From Paraburkholderia sp. D15 (GTDB taxonomy: Bacteria; Pseudomonadota; Gammaproteobacteria; Burkholderiales; Burkholderiaceae), in NCBI RefSeq assembly GCF_029910215.1, contig NZ_CP110397.1:124001-188000 (forward strand): 64,000 nt of DNA, given 5' to 3'. The notes beneath the pieces are model-generated. The model worked only from the letters and a program-made list of their open reading frames with translations. It did not search any database and was not told the DNA's origin. Shown here piece after piece: positions 51,818-60,647 of this stretch (within the stretch, counting starts at the first letter, position 1; the number at the start of each line of letters is the position of its first letter). The translations under genes were made by a program, and so were the position numbers.

Positions 51818-52758
51818 GAGGTGGTATCCCGACGCGCGGCCAGCGTGTTGGGTATGAGCGTGACTGGCGCGCGATGCATCAGCCAGCGCGCGCCAGTCAG
51901 AAGCGCTGCGATCAGATACGCCAGGCCGCCAGGCACCCACATCACGAGGCCGCCGAGTTGTTGATCCTGCAACGGATCGAAGCCGAGCGCCGAGGTTGAC
52001 TCGATGTACGCCGGGTACCAGAGCCCCGGCGCAAGCGTCAGCAATGCGCCCAGCGCGCCGGTGTGGACCATCGTCGTGAAGAGCGACAACATCGCATAGC
52101 CGCTTTGATCGCGCCGCGCGCCTTCGCCGAAAACGACCCACCAGAACAGGAGCGCGCTTAGCAGGAAGCTCGCGTGCTGAAGCGTATGAATAGCGGGCGA
52201 CGCGAGCGCCGCTTCGAAAAAACGCGGCATATGCCAGGCCCACAACGCAGCGGCGTGCAGCAGCCATGCGACGGTCGGCGCACACAGCGCGCGCCACAGT
52301 CCGTACAGCATCGGCGTGCGGACGGCGGCGGCTATCGCGTGCCGTGCCGCCGGAGGAAAGGCCCACAGCCATACCGCGAGCGGTCGGCCGAGCACGAGCA
52401 GCGGAGCGGCCACGATCATCATCAGTTCATGTTGAACCATATGCGCGGAGAAGAGCGCCGCGCTCAATGCGTCGAGTGGCGAGTTGAGCGCGGCGACGAG
52501 CGCGAGCCATCCGGCTACGAATGCGCATAGCTGACGCGTGCGAATGCCGCGCCCGCGTCGGCTGCGCGCGCGCAGGCGCCGGTAGCCGGCTGCATAGAGG
52601 CCGAGGCTCACGACCAGCAGTGCGACGACCCATGGTTCGAAAGTCCAGCGCAGCACGGGCGGCGCGCTTCTCTCCGCGGCAGTCAACACATGTGCGTGTA
52701 CGCCTGGCGGAATACACAACGCGGCGAGCGCGAGTGCGCGGCGCATTGAGTTGTTCAT
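51814..52758 (-). CDS. ctaG: Cytochrome c oxidase assembly factor, CtaG/Caa3 type
   Basis: A 314-residue inner-membrane protein of the caa3_CtaG family, needed to assemble caa3 oxidases. A cleavable or anchoring N-terminal segment (RRALALAALCIPPGVHAHV) is followed by seven or so hydrophobic segments, including FSAHMVQHELMMIVAAPLLVLG, HMPRFFEAALASPAIHTLQH and a run containing FGEGARRDQSGYAMLSLF; the histidines may bind copper. It is distinct from the Cox11-type protein also called CtaG. The ATG at 52758 overlaps the preceding small gene's stop (ATGA), which fixes the start. Confidence 0.9.
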   Translation of the reverse strand: MNNSMRRALALAALCIPPGVHAHVLTAAERSAPPVLRWTFEPWVVALLVVSLGLYAAGYRRLRARSRRGRGIRTRQLCAFVAGWLALVAALNSPLDALSAALFSAHMVQHELMMIVAAPLLVLGRPLAVWLWAFPPAARHAIAAAVRTPMLYGLWRALCAPTVAWLLHAAALWAWHMPRFFEAALASPAIHTLQHASFLLSALLFWWVVFGEGARRDQSGYAMLSLFTTMVHTGALGALLTLAPGLWYPAYIESTSALGFDPLQDQQLGGLVMWVPGGLAYLIAALLTGARWLMHRAPVTLIPNTLAARRDTTS

Positions 52759-53087
52759 TGCACGCAGGGGGAAATAAGCCATTGCGGTATCCACATTGCG
52801 ACGAGTGCGAGCGTCGAAAGCATGCCGACCCACGTGGCCGCGCACGCAAGCATTGCGGGGCGCGCGGGAAGCGCGGTCGCAGTCGCGGGGGCGATCATGC
52901 CGGCCTCGCGCCAGCGGCGCCACGCCAGCAGCGTCGCGATCATTGAAAACAGCAGCGCAGTGCCGGTCACACTGCCCAGAGGCAGGACCGTTCGCCACGC
53001 ACAGGAGGGCGTAACGAGCGCATAGTCAGCGCTCAACGCGGCCAGTACCGCGGAAGGCGCGCCGAGGAGCGCGAGCCAGGTTCGCAT
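52755..53087 (-). CDS. Small membrane protein of the caa3 oxidase operon
   Basis: A 110-residue protein with three hydrophobic segments (LALLGAPSAVLAALSADYALV, VTGTALLFSMIATLLAW and ATWVGMLSTLALVAMWIPQWL). I do not recognise the family with certainty; its position between subunit III and ctaG is that of small subunit IV-like or assembly proteins. The start codon lies 12 nt after the subunit III stop, with GGAGGTTTGCC as a strong ribosome site, and its end overlaps ctaG by ATGA. Confidence 0.75.
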   Translation of the reverse strand: MRTWLALLGAPSAVLAALSADYALVTPSCAWRTVLPLGSVTGTALLFSMIATLLAWRRWREAGMIAPATATALPARPAMLACAATWVGMLSTLALVAMWIPQWLISPCVQ

Positions 53088-53099
53088 GGCAAACCTCCA

Positions 53100-53750
53100 T
53101 CACAAGCGGGGAGCGAGGTAGATCACCGCATAGATCGGCAACCAGCTGAGTACGACGAAGTACCAGTACAGCGCGTTCTCGCTTACGTCGACGAAACGTT
53201 TCCCTTCGAACGGACCGGTGAACAGCAGCACGGCGAGCACCGCGGTGTCCAGTGTGTCCGTAATGAGGTGCGTCGTGTGCAGGCCGAGAAGCAGCCACAC
53301 GACCGAGCCGTAGGCGTTCGTGTACCAGCTCACGTTCAGTGCGGCGAACTCTACGGCGCGCACCACCAGAAAGCCCACAGAGAAAACCAGGCATACGCAG
53401 AGCCACAGACGCGCGCGGGCCCGCTGCTGGCGGTCCGCAGCGCGCTTTGCAAGCTGGTTTGGCCACATGCTCACGAGCAGAATCGCGGTGTTTGCGGTGC
53501 CCCACAGAAGGTCGGGCGGCGCCGCGTTGAGCGGCCACTTTGCAGTGAGCCCGCGCAGATAGAAGTACGTCATTGCCGCGATGGCGAAAACGGTCCCCTC
53601 GATCAGCATCAGGCAGATGGTGCTCCACCACATCAGGCTGCGATGCCCGAAGCCGAAGCTCGGCAGATGGCGCACGTCCAGCATCAGCACGGGAGTGGCG
53701 CTCGCATCGTTTTGCATCGCGTCTACCGGCGCTTTGCGCAGTTCCGTCAT
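53100..53750 (-). CDS. ctaE: Cytochrome c oxidase subunit III
   Basis: A 216-residue integral subunit with about five hydrophobic segments. LMWWSTICLMLIEGTVFAIAAMTYFYLRG begins the membrane part and LLLGLHTTHLITDTLDTAVLAVLLF with the conserved HxxH helix is characteristic. It ends YWYFVVLSWLPIYAVIYLAPRL as usual. The family reads as the five-helix haem-copper oxidase III of caa3 type. The ATG at 53750 overlaps subunit I's stop (ATGA), so translation is coupled. Confidence 0.9.
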   Translation of the reverse strand: MTELRKAPVDAMQNDASATPVLMLDVRHLPSFGFGHRSLMWWSTICLMLIEGTVFAIAAMTYFYLRGLTAKWPLNAAPPDLLWGTANTAILLVSMWPNQLAKRAADRQQRARARLWLCVCLVFSVGFLVVRAVEFAALNVSWYTNAYGSVVWLLLGLHTTHLITDTLDTAVLAVLLFTGPFEGKRFVDVSENALYWYFVVLSWLPIYAVIYLAPRL

Positions 53751-55696
53751 GGCCGCTGCTCCAGTTGGACCGCTTGCTGGTTCTGGCCGCGATTTGGCCA
53801 GAACCAGCCGATCAACGCGATCGTGACAGGCACCGAGCCCCACACGACAGCCCACGGCGAAAAGATCGAGCCGATAAACAGCACGGTGGTCGTCACCGCA
53901 CTGATAAACGGCCAGATGGAAGGCGCCGGAAACAGCAGACGCAAATCGGGCAACGCGTCGAGCGCAGTAGTAGACAACACTTCACGCGCTTCGGCAGCAA
54001 GGCCGCTGACATAGGCAGGCTGCGCGGACGGCTCCCACAACGGGTCGCGTCCGTGAACCACGGGCAGCGCGTCGAAGTTGTGCGGCGGCGGCGGACTCGT
54101 GGTGCTCCACTCGAGCGTGCCCGCGCCCCACGGATCGGCGCCTGCCACTTCGCCATGCCGGTAGCTGTGCATCGCGTTGGTAATGAACAGCAACACGCTG
54201 ACGCCTATCGTTAGCGCGCCTACCGTGGCAGCCAGGTTCATGCCGTGCCAGCCCATGCCGTGCGGATAGGTCCACACGCGGCGCGGCATGCCGTGCAGAC
54301 CGAGCACGTGCATCGGAAAGAACGCGACGTTAAAGCCGATAAAGAACAGCCAGAATTGCAGGCGCCCCAGCGTCTCGTTCATTAGCCGGCCAGTTGCTTT
54401 TGGATACCAGTAGTAGAACGCGCCGAATAGCGGAAATACCGCGCCGCCGAGCAAGACGTAATGCAAATGCGCGACCACGAAATAGGTGTCGTGTACCTGC
54501 AAGTCGAGCGCCACCGATCCGAGCATCACACCGGTCATGCCGCCCAGCACGAGAATGAAGAAGAAGCCGAGGGCAAACCATAGCGGCGTCTTCAGATTGA
54601 GGCGTCCGGTCCACAGCGTCGCGATCCAGCAGAAGATCTGTACGCCTGACGGGATGGCGATCATCAGGCTGGCAGCTGTAAAAAAGCTCTTGCCGAGCGC
54701 CGGAATGCTCGTTGCGAACATGTGATGCACCCAGAGACCGAACGCGAGAAAGGCCGTCATGATCAGCGCGAGCACCATGACCGGGTAGCCGAAAATCGGG
54801 CGGCGCGCGAAGGTTGGAATGATCGAAGAAAGAAAGCCGAGCGGAGGAATGAAGATCAAGTACACCTCGGGATGCCCGAAGAACCAGAATAGGTGCTGCC
54901 ACAACAATACGTCGCCGCCGCGCGCCGCGTTGTAAAAATGCGTACCGACCAGACGGTCGAGAATCAGCGCGGTGCTGCCGAGCATCACCGCCGGCATCGC
55001 GAACAGCACCATGAATTGCGTGATCAGCGTGGCCCACACGAACAAGGGCATGCGGTTGAGCGACATGCCGGGCGCGCGCATCTTGAAGATCGTCGTAATG
55101 AGCACGACCGCTTCGAGCAGCGAGGCGAGTTCGGTGAAGGTGATCATCTGCGCCCATATGTCGACGCCCTTGCCCGTCGAGTAATCAGGCCCGGCGAGCG
55201 GCACGTAACTGAACCAGCCTGCATCCGGACCGGCGCCGAGCACGAACGCCACGTAGAGCGTCACGCCGCCAAACAGGAAGACCCAGTAGGCGTAGGCATT
55301 CATCCGCGGGAAGGCGACGCTGCGCGCGCCGATCATCAGCGGCACGAGCCAGGTGGCGACGGCCTGCATGACCGGCACGGCGAACAGGAACATCATCGTC
55401 GTGCCGTGAATCGTGAAAAGCTGGTTGTATAGCTCGGGACCGACGAGACGATTGCCGGGCCGCGCGAGCTGCAGTCGCATGGCTAGCGCGAGGAGGCCGC
55501 CCAACAGGAAGAAAACGAACGTGGTGATCACGAAGCGCCGCGCCACGGTCTTGTGGTTGACAGCGGAGAGCCGGCCCAGCCAGCCCGGGGAATCGCTCCA
55601 TGTGCGCGCAAGCGCTTCGGCGACCTGCTGGCCGGCAGCGGGGCCGTCCACCAGATGTGCGGCCGGCCGCGCGGGCGAAGATTGACGTTCGCTCAT
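53747..55696 (-). CDS. ctaD: Cytochrome c oxidase subunit I (caa3-type, haem-copper)
   Basis: A 649-residue catalytic subunit with about 12 membrane segments, reducing O2 to water with proton pumping. Histidine ligands are visible: TIHGTTMMFLFAVP (haem a), WQHLFWFFGHPEVYLIF (CuB His plus the cross-linked His-Tyr), VHHMFAT (CuB His pair) and VAHLHYVLLGG (haem a3 and a). The D-channel region is followed by a C-terminal extension with extra hydrophobic segments, unlike short aa3 forms. ATG 55696 overlaps the subunit II stop (ATGA). Confidence 0.95.
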   Translation of the reverse strand: MSERQSSPARPAAHLVDGPAAGQQVAEALARTWSDSPGWLGRLSAVNHKTVARRFVITTFVFFLLGGLLALAMRLQLARPGNRLVGPELYNQLFTIHGTTMMFLFAVPVMQAVATWLVPLMIGARSVAFPRMNAYAYWVFLFGGVTLYVAFVLGAGPDAGWFSYVPLAGPDYSTGKGVDIWAQMITFTELASLLEAVVLITTIFKMRAPGMSLNRMPLFVWATLITQFMVLFAMPAVMLGSTALILDRLVGTHFYNAARGGDVLLWQHLFWFFGHPEVYLIFIPPLGFLSSIIPTFARRPIFGYPVMVLALIMTAFLAFGLWVHHMFATSIPALGKSFFTAASLMIAIPSGVQIFCWIATLWTGRLNLKTPLWFALGFFFILVLGGMTGVMLGSVALDLQVHDTYFVVAHLHYVLLGGAVFPLFGAFYYWYPKATGRLMNETLGRLQFWLFFIGFNVAFFPMHVLGLHGMPRRVWTYPHGMGWHGMNLAATVGALTIGVSVLLFITNAMHSYRHGEVAGADPWGAGTLEWSTTSPPPPHNFDALPVVHGRDPLWEPSAQPAYVSGLAAEAREVLSTTALDALPDLRLLFPAPSIWPFISAVTTTVLFIGSIFSPWAVVWGSVPVTIALIGWFWPNRGQNQQAVQLEQRP

Positions 55697-56814
55697 TGGA
55701 GAGTTCTGATCCATGCGATAAGGGCATTCAGATCCTGCGCCGACAGCTGGCTTGCCGGCATCGTGGTGCCGGGCTTCATGCTGCCGGGCGCCTTGATCCA
55801 GGACTCTAGGTTGGCGGGCGTGTTTTCGAATGTTTCGGCGGCCAGCATCGGACGGCTCATCACGTGGGTGAGGTCCGGGCCGATCACCCCGTTTGCGGAG
55901 GTGCCCCGCACGGTATGGCAGCCGGCGCAGTTGCCGGTCGTGAAGAGCCGCTCGCCTTGCGCCTGTAGCGCGTCGATCGGCTGCGGCGCAGGCGTCCGCT
56001 GGCGCGCGACCCACGCGTCGTACTGGGCGGGCGGCTCGGCAACCACCGTGAATGCCATTAGCGCGTGTTCGAGACCGCAGAATTCGGCACATTGCCCGCG
56101 ATACGTGCCGGCGCGGTCGGCACGGAATTCGATCGTGGATTCGCGGCCCGGAATCATGTCCTTCTTGCCGTGCAGATTCGGCACCCAGAACGTATGAATC
56201 ACATCGTCGGCTTTGAGCGAAATGACGACGGGCCGCCCGACTGGCACGTGCAGTTCGTTCGCGACGGCGAATCCGCTGCCGGGCGTGTCGTCCGTGTAGC
56301 GCGCTTCCCACCACCATTGATGCCCGGTCACCTCCAGATGAACCGCGTCGGCGACGGGCAGTCGGGAGAGCGCGCGATCGGTCATGATATCGGCGAGCAG
56401 CAGCCCGAACAGCAACACTACGGACGCAATCGACGCCCCGCTCACCACGCGGCCCACGCGTCTCTCCGGGCGCTCGAGCGAGCCCAGATCCGGGCTCGCA
56501 TCGCGGCTGACACGCGGCGCCCGCGCCACGGCGAAGAGCAGCGCAATCAGCACCGCCGCGAACACGAGCGAGCAAACGGTCAGCGTAACGGTCCAGAGTG
56601 AGAAGATGTGTGCGGCCTGCACGCCTGCTGGGCGCAGCGCATCATGAGCCGGAGCGGCCTGTGCTTCGAACGCAAGGCCGCCGGATAGAGCAGCTGCCGG
56701 AGCGACTGCGAAAGCGGCTGCGGCCCTGAGCGCAATCGCGCCGCGCGGCGGCCTGCCTGCAACGCTCTGCAGATCGGTTCGGGGTGCTTGGCCGGTTTTC
56801 ATGCTTGGGCGCAT
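55693..56814 (-). CDS. ctaC: Cytochrome c oxidase subunit II with fused cytochrome c domain
   Basis: A 373-residue periplasmic-facing subunit. Two hydrophobic segments follow a signal-like N terminus (LRAAAAFAVAPAAALSGGL, LWTVTLTVCSLVFAAVLIALLF), then a third (VVSGASIASVVLLFGLLLADI). The CuA site is intact: HTFWVPNLHGKKD and CAEFCGLEHALM. The C-terminal cytochrome c domain has CAGCHTVRG and a Met ligand candidate, which defines the caa3 type. ATG 56814 was chosen because a promoter-like site (56843-56858) excludes the TTG at 56847; Met 56802 is also possible. Confidence 0.93.
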   Translation of the reverse strand: MRPSMKTGQAPRTDLQSVAGRPPRGAIALRAAAAFAVAPAAALSGGLAFEAQAAPAHDALRPAGVQAAHIFSLWTVTLTVCSLVFAAVLIALLFAVARAPRVSRDASPDLGSLERPERRVGRVVSGASIASVVLLFGLLLADIMTDRALSRLPVADAVHLEVTGHQWWWEARYTDDTPGSGFAVANELHVPVGRPVVISLKADDVIHTFWVPNLHGKKDMIPGRESTIEFRADRAGTYRGQCAEFCGLEHALMAFTVVAEPPAQYDAWVARQRTPAPQPIDALQAQGERLFTTGNCAGCHTVRGTSANGVIGPDLTHVMSRPMLAAETFENTPANLESWIKAPGSMKPGTTMPASQLSAQDLNALIAWIRTLQ

Positions 56815-57126
56815 TGGCTCGTGGGGCGTTTGTGAGTGGCTTAGCAATCCCTGTACCGGGCCGGATCAGGCGTTGGGGCGTACCATGAGCGGCTCAGGCC
56901 GCTTACACTCGCTTACGCCCGTCGTGGCGGTCTTACGGAAACACTCTTCATATCGCAGGCGTTCGCTAATAAAATGTCAGATGCGCATAAAGCCGCAAAA
57001 GGACCGGCTTGCCTGGGGCTTTACGTGCAAAACAACAGAGAACAGTAGAAAACAACATGCGGTGCGCCGTCAGCGGCGCGCCAGAAGCAGATTAGGTCCA
57101 CAGCCTATTCTCGATGGAGCAGGTTA
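56815..57126. other. Divergent region between the caa3 operon and the hybrid kinase
   Basis: About 310 nt. Contains the sigma-54-like site 56843-56858 for the oxidase. Otherwise no gene or strong motif seen, apart from an A-rich run after position 57020. Confidence 0.4.
56843..56858 (-). promoter_or_regulatory. Sigma-54-like promoter of the caa3 oxidase operon
   Basis: Minus strand CGGTACAGGGATTGCT: GGTAC in the -24 box, 5 nt, TTGCT. It lies 29 nt before ATG 56814. Confidence 0.55.
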
Positions 57127-59274
57127 ATGGCGCATGCATACGAGCCCGATGACATCGTTCAGAACTGGGCCAACATCTGGGTTCAATCCCTGCGCGACTA
57201 CGCGGTGATCGGTTTGTCCGAAGACGGCCGGATCCGCTCGTGGAATGCGGGCGGTGAAGCCATTCACGGTTTCCGCGAGGACGAGGTCGTCGGCAAGCCG
57301 CTAGATATCTTCTACACGGCTGAAGAGCGCGCGAAGGGCTCGCCGCAAAGGGCGCTCGACACGGCGCGTAGCGAAGGGCGCTTCGAGAGCGAAGGGTGGC
57401 GCCTGCGCAAGGACGGTAAAGCATTCTGGGCGAGCGTCGTGCTCACGGCGCTGCGCTCGCAGGACGGCACGCTTCTCGGCTATGGCGAGATCGTGCGCGA
57501 CATGACCGACAAAAAGACGGTGCACGACGCGGTGCTCGAAAGCGAGCGCCGTTTCCGCCTGCTGGTGGACGGCGTGACCGATTACGCGATTTTCATGCTG
57601 TCGCCGGAAGGCATGGTGACCAACTGGAATTCGGGCGCGCGCCGTATCAAGGGCTATACGGCCAGTGAAATCATCGGCTCGCATTTTTCGCGCTTCTATA
57701 CGCCTGAAGACGCCGGCAGCGGACTGCCGCAGCGCGGGCTCGCCGCCGCTGCACGCGACGGCCGTTTCGAAGCAGAAGGCTGGCGCGTGCGCAAGGACGG
57801 CTCGCGTTTCTGGGCACACGTCGTGATCGACGCGATCCGCGACGGCGGCGCGCTGGTCGGCTTTGCGAAGATCACGCGCGATATCACCGAGCGCATGGAA
57901 GCGAATCGTCTGCTGGAAGAGACGCGCATCGCGCTCGTGCAGTCGCAGAAAATGGAAGCCATCGGCAAGCTGACGGGCGGCGTCGCGCACGATTTCAACA
58001 ACGTCATGCAGATTTTGCGCGGCAACCTCGAATTGCTGGAAAGCCGGCACAAACGCGACGGCTGGACACGCGAACGCCTCGACAAGGCGATCGACGCGGT
58101 GGAGCGCGGCGCGAAGCTCGCGTCGCAATTGCTCGCGTTCGGGCGCCAGCAGCCGTTGCGGCCTATCGTCATCAATCTTGCGGCCGCGATTCGGGGTATG
58201 GACGACCTGCTGCGCCGTGCGCTCGGCGAAACGGTCGAGATCGAGACCGTCGTGTCGGGTGGATTGTGGAATACCCTCGTCGACGTACACCAGATGGAGA
58301 ACGTGATCCTCAATCTCGCGATCAATGCACGCGACGCGATGAAGGAGGGCGGCAAGCTCACGATGGAAGTGTCGAACGCCATGCTCGACGATCAGTACGT
58401 CGCGGGCTTCCCGGACGTGCCCTCCGGCCAGTACGTGATGCTCGCCGTAACCGACACCGGCACGGGCATGGCGCCGGATATCGTGCAGCGGGCGTTCGAT
58501 CCGTTTTTCACGACCAAGCCCGAAGGCGAGGGCACCGGCCTCGGCCTGAGCACGGCGTATGGCTTCGTCAAACAGAGCGGCGGCCACATCAGGATCTACA
58601 GCGAAGTCGGACACGGCACGACCGTGAAGATCTATCTGCCGCGCTCGATGGAAGAAGCGGTCGAGGCGCCGACCTCGCCGCCGGTCACGCTGACGCTGCT
58701 CGGCGGGACGGAAACGATCCTGGTGGTGGAAGACGACCAGGAGGTGCAATCGACGGTGGTCGACACGCTGTCGGGTCTCGGCTATAGCGTGCTGAAGGCC
58801 AACGACGCCGAGCAGGCGCTCGCGGTGGTGCGCAGCGGCGTGCACATCGACCTTCTCTTTACAGACGTGGTGATGCCCGGCCCGCTGCGCAGCCCCGCGA
58901 TGGTCGCCCAGGCGGTGCAGTTGTTGCCGCGCATGAAGGTGCTGTTCACGTCCGGCTATACGCAGAACGCGATCGTGCATGGCGGTCGGCTCGATCCCGG
59001 CGTTGAATTGCTGAGCAAACCATACAGCCGCGAACAATTGGCGTACAAGATCCGGCAGATACTCGGCGTCGCTCCGCTCGCGCGTAACGATGACACCGGC
59101 GAAAATCAGGGGGGAGCGGCTGACAAGGGCATGCGCTTGCTGCTGGTCGACGACGATCTCGATACGTCCGAGGCCATCGGCGAGCTGCTGAAGCTGCTGG
59201 GCCTCGACCCCGCTGTCACCGGCTCGCCGCAAGAAGCGCTGCAGCTCCTCGCAGAACACCGTTCGACGTGTTGA
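57127..59274 (+). CDS. Hybrid sensor histidine kinase, PAS-PAS-HisKA-HATPase-REC (second REC interrupted)
   Basis: A soluble kinase of 715 residues as read. PAS domain 1 lies at ~20-130 (RDYAVIGLSEDGRIRSWNAGGEAIHGF), PAS 2 at ~145-255 (TDYAIFMLSPEGMVTNWNSGARRIKGY), the phosphoacceptor His288 at GGVAHDFNNVMQIL, then N box NLAINARDAM, G1 VTDTGTGMAP and G2 GEGTGLGLS. Receiver 1 has D580 in LFTDVVMPG. A second receiver starts at ~703 (LLLVDDDLDTSEAIG) but a missing base near 59260 ends the frame after AEHRSTC. Restoring it continues into FDVLITDLSMPVMSG (59268-59474), a total of 782 residues. No membrane segment, so the signal is probably internal. Near a stress island; output unknown. Confidence 0.9.
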   Translation: MAHAYEPDDIVQNWANIWVQSLRDYAVIGLSEDGRIRSWNAGGEAIHGFREDEVVGKPLDIFYTAEERAKGSPQRALDTARSEGRFESEGWRLRKDGKAFWASVVLTALRSQDGTLLGYGEIVRDMTDKKTVHDAVLESERRFRLLVDGVTDYAIFMLSPEGMVTNWNSGARRIKGYTASEIIGSHFSRFYTPEDAGSGLPQRGLAAAARDGRFEAEGWRVRKDGSRFWAHVVIDAIRDGGALVGFAKITRDITERMEANRLLEETRIALVQSQKMEAIGKLTGGVAHDFNNVMQILRGNLELLESRHKRDGWTRERLDKAIDAVERGAKLASQLLAFGRQQPLRPIVINLAAAIRGMDDLLRRALGETVEIETVVSGGLWNTLVDVHQMENVILNLAINARDAMKEGGKLTMEVSNAMLDDQYVAGFPDVPSGQYVMLAVTDTGTGMAPDIVQRAFDPFFTTKPEGEGTGLGLSTAYGFVKQSGGHIRIYSEVGHGTTVKIYLPRSMEEAVEAPTSPPVTLTLLGGTETILVVEDDQEVQSTVVDTLSGLGYSVLKANDAEQALAVVRSGVHIDLLFTDVVMPGPLRSPAMVAQAVQLLPRMKVLFTSGYTQNAIVHGGRLDPGVELLSKPYSREQLAYKIRQILGVAPLARNDDTGENQGGAADKGMRLLLVDDDLDTSEAIGELLKLLGLDPAVTGSPQEALQLLAEHRSTC

Positions 59275-59474
59275 TCACCGATCTGTCCATGCCGGTCATG
59301 TCCGGTCTCGAACTCGCGCAGCGGGCTACGCAGATTCGGCCCACGTTACGTGTGATTTTTGCTTCGGGTCACGAGATGCCGTCGGTGGACAAGCTGCCGT
59401 TTCGCTGGGGAGCGCTGCGCAAGCCCTATAGCATGGACGAATTGGGTGCGATGCTGCGTGGTTTCGACAAGTAG
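59268..59474 (+). pseudogene. Displaced C-terminal half of the second receiver domain
   Basis: A 68-residue frame beginning with the continuation of the kinase above: LITDLSMPVMSGLELAQRA supplies the receiver's phosphoacceptor Asp, FASGH the Thr/Ser position and LRKPYSMDEL the conserved Lys. It is offset by one base. Restoring a base at about 59260 gives a complete protein. A sequencing error would explain it as well as a mutation. Confidence 0.75.
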
Positions 59475-59495
59475 TCGGGGTAGGCTCCCCGCGCG

Positions 59496-59774
59496 TCAGC
59501 GCCCGGCGCAATTGCAGACGAACTTGAATTGAGCGACCGCAAGCGCGGCTTCCCTCTTGCCGCGTTGTCGCAATTCTTCTGCGAGGAGCTTCTGGAACAG
59601 GGGCAGCTTCGCTTCGCCGTACAGGTCGCAAAACTCGCCGACCGTCTCGACGGTTGCGCGCCTTTCGGTTTCCGGACTTAATGTACTGCTGATGTGCGAG
59701 GCACCCCGCGCGAGTTCAACCGCGTAAGTAACACGGGCAGTCGCGGTGGCGGCGGCTGAAGGTCCCTTCGGCAT
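59496..59774 (-). CDS. Small hypothetical protein
   Basis: A 92-residue soluble protein with a Thr/Ala-rich start and a charged helical second half (LFQKLLAEELRQRGKREAALAVAQF). I do not recognise it; two cysteines (FVCNCAGR) close the sequence and could coordinate a metal. A moderate ribosome site (CGAGAGAACCCCT) precedes the ATG. It lies convergent to the kinase and ahead of the Hsp20 module 2. Confidence 0.55.
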   Translation of the reverse strand: MPKGPSAAATATARVTYAVELARGASHISSTLSPETERRATVETVGEFCDLYGEAKLPLFQKLLAEELRQRGKREAALAVAQFKFVCNCAGR

Positions 59775-59907
59775 AGGGGTTCTCTCGTATTTTTATTTGA
59801 TGTCCGGAGAGCGTTGCTCGCCAGTGTCGCGTGGCAAAAGGCTTTCATTAAATTTATCGCGCAATTCTGAAGGAAATCTTAAGGCAGGGCTTTTGCGGTC
59901 AACATGC

Positions 59908-60396
59908 TCAGCTTTTGCTGCGCAGAGCGTCAACGGTGTCGGAAAACTCCAACGTGCCCAAGGTGTCTTGCGCCGCTGTCTGTGCGCAAAGGCGCGCGCT
60001 GTCCTGCTCAATCCGCCCGATAGGCGCCAGTCCACTGATCTTCTCGGCCAGCATCCGTTCGTATACGCCGAAGTGCAAGTCCACCTCTTCCTGCGTGACG
60101 ACTGTCACGAAGATCCGCACTTGCGAGGGCATCAAACCGAGAACCGTGGCAATTGCCGCTTCGAGTTGCGGGGCGCAAAGCCGGTCTTCGGCGAAGGTCG
60201 TTCCGACCGATACGTCGTACGATTTTTCCTCTCGCACCGTGACATCCACGAGCCTAGCGCGCGCACTCATATTGTTTTCTATCGCAATGCGTATGACGTC
60301 CACGGCGGTTCGCATTGTTTCCGTTGGAAAGCCTCCTGGCGAGCGCAGGTAGACCCGATGCCGTCCAAGAGTTAGCCAGTCCGAATCGAATTCCAT
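59908..60396 (-). CDS. Conserved hypothetical protein, partner of the Hsp20 pair (copy 2)
   Basis: A 162-residue soluble protein, paralogue of 5603-5989. Corresponding blocks are MEFDSDWLTLGRHRV, IENNMSARARLVDV and EEVDLHFGVYERMLAEKI. This copy continues for about 35 residues beyond the end of copy 1 (GRIEQDSARLCAQTAAQDTLG and following). The ATG at 60396 has CGGAGAAACAGGC; the upstream in-frame start at 60426 is weaker. As in module 1 it is divergent from a pair of Hsp20 genes. Confidence 0.75.
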   Translation of the reverse strand: MEFDSDWLTLGRHRVYLRSPGGFPTETMRTAVDVIRIAIENNMSARARLVDVTVREEKSYDVSVGTTFAEDRLCAPQLEAAIATVLGLMPSQVRIFVTVVTQEEVDLHFGVYERMLAEKISGLAPIGRIEQDSARLCAQTAAQDTLGTLEFSDTVDALRSKS

Positions 60397-60479
60397 GCCT
60401 GTTTCTCCGACACTTTGATCTCGCACGACTATGTGGTTTCCGTTGTATTTTTCAAGGCCAAAAATTTGCGCAAAAGGGT

Positions 60480-60508
60480 CTTGAAATCGTCGTAGCCGAA
60501 TCTATTTT
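60480..60508 (+). promoter_or_regulatory. Heat-shock-like promoter element of Hsp20 module 2
   Basis: CTTGAAA (60480-60486), 14 nt, TCTATTTT (60501-60508). Same arrangement and spacing as 6100-6128; the CTTGAAA here is a perfect sigma-32 -35 box. Confidence 0.5.
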
Positions 60509-60647
60509 AGATTCCGCTCAGGCAGACGCGCCGTCCCGGCGGCGCGCTGCGTGTTTCGATTTGTCTGTCAGCGGGTGCGGGCAGGCGGACTGGAGCGCGT
60601 AGGCCCGTCCGTCTCCTTGCCCCGGTACTACCGAGGAGGAAACGATC

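Noticed and set aside
57301..59259. 652-residue minus-strand open frame
   Set aside because: It is the antisense of the hybrid kinase, with no family motifs and no ribosome site; long antisense frames are common in GC-rich DNA.
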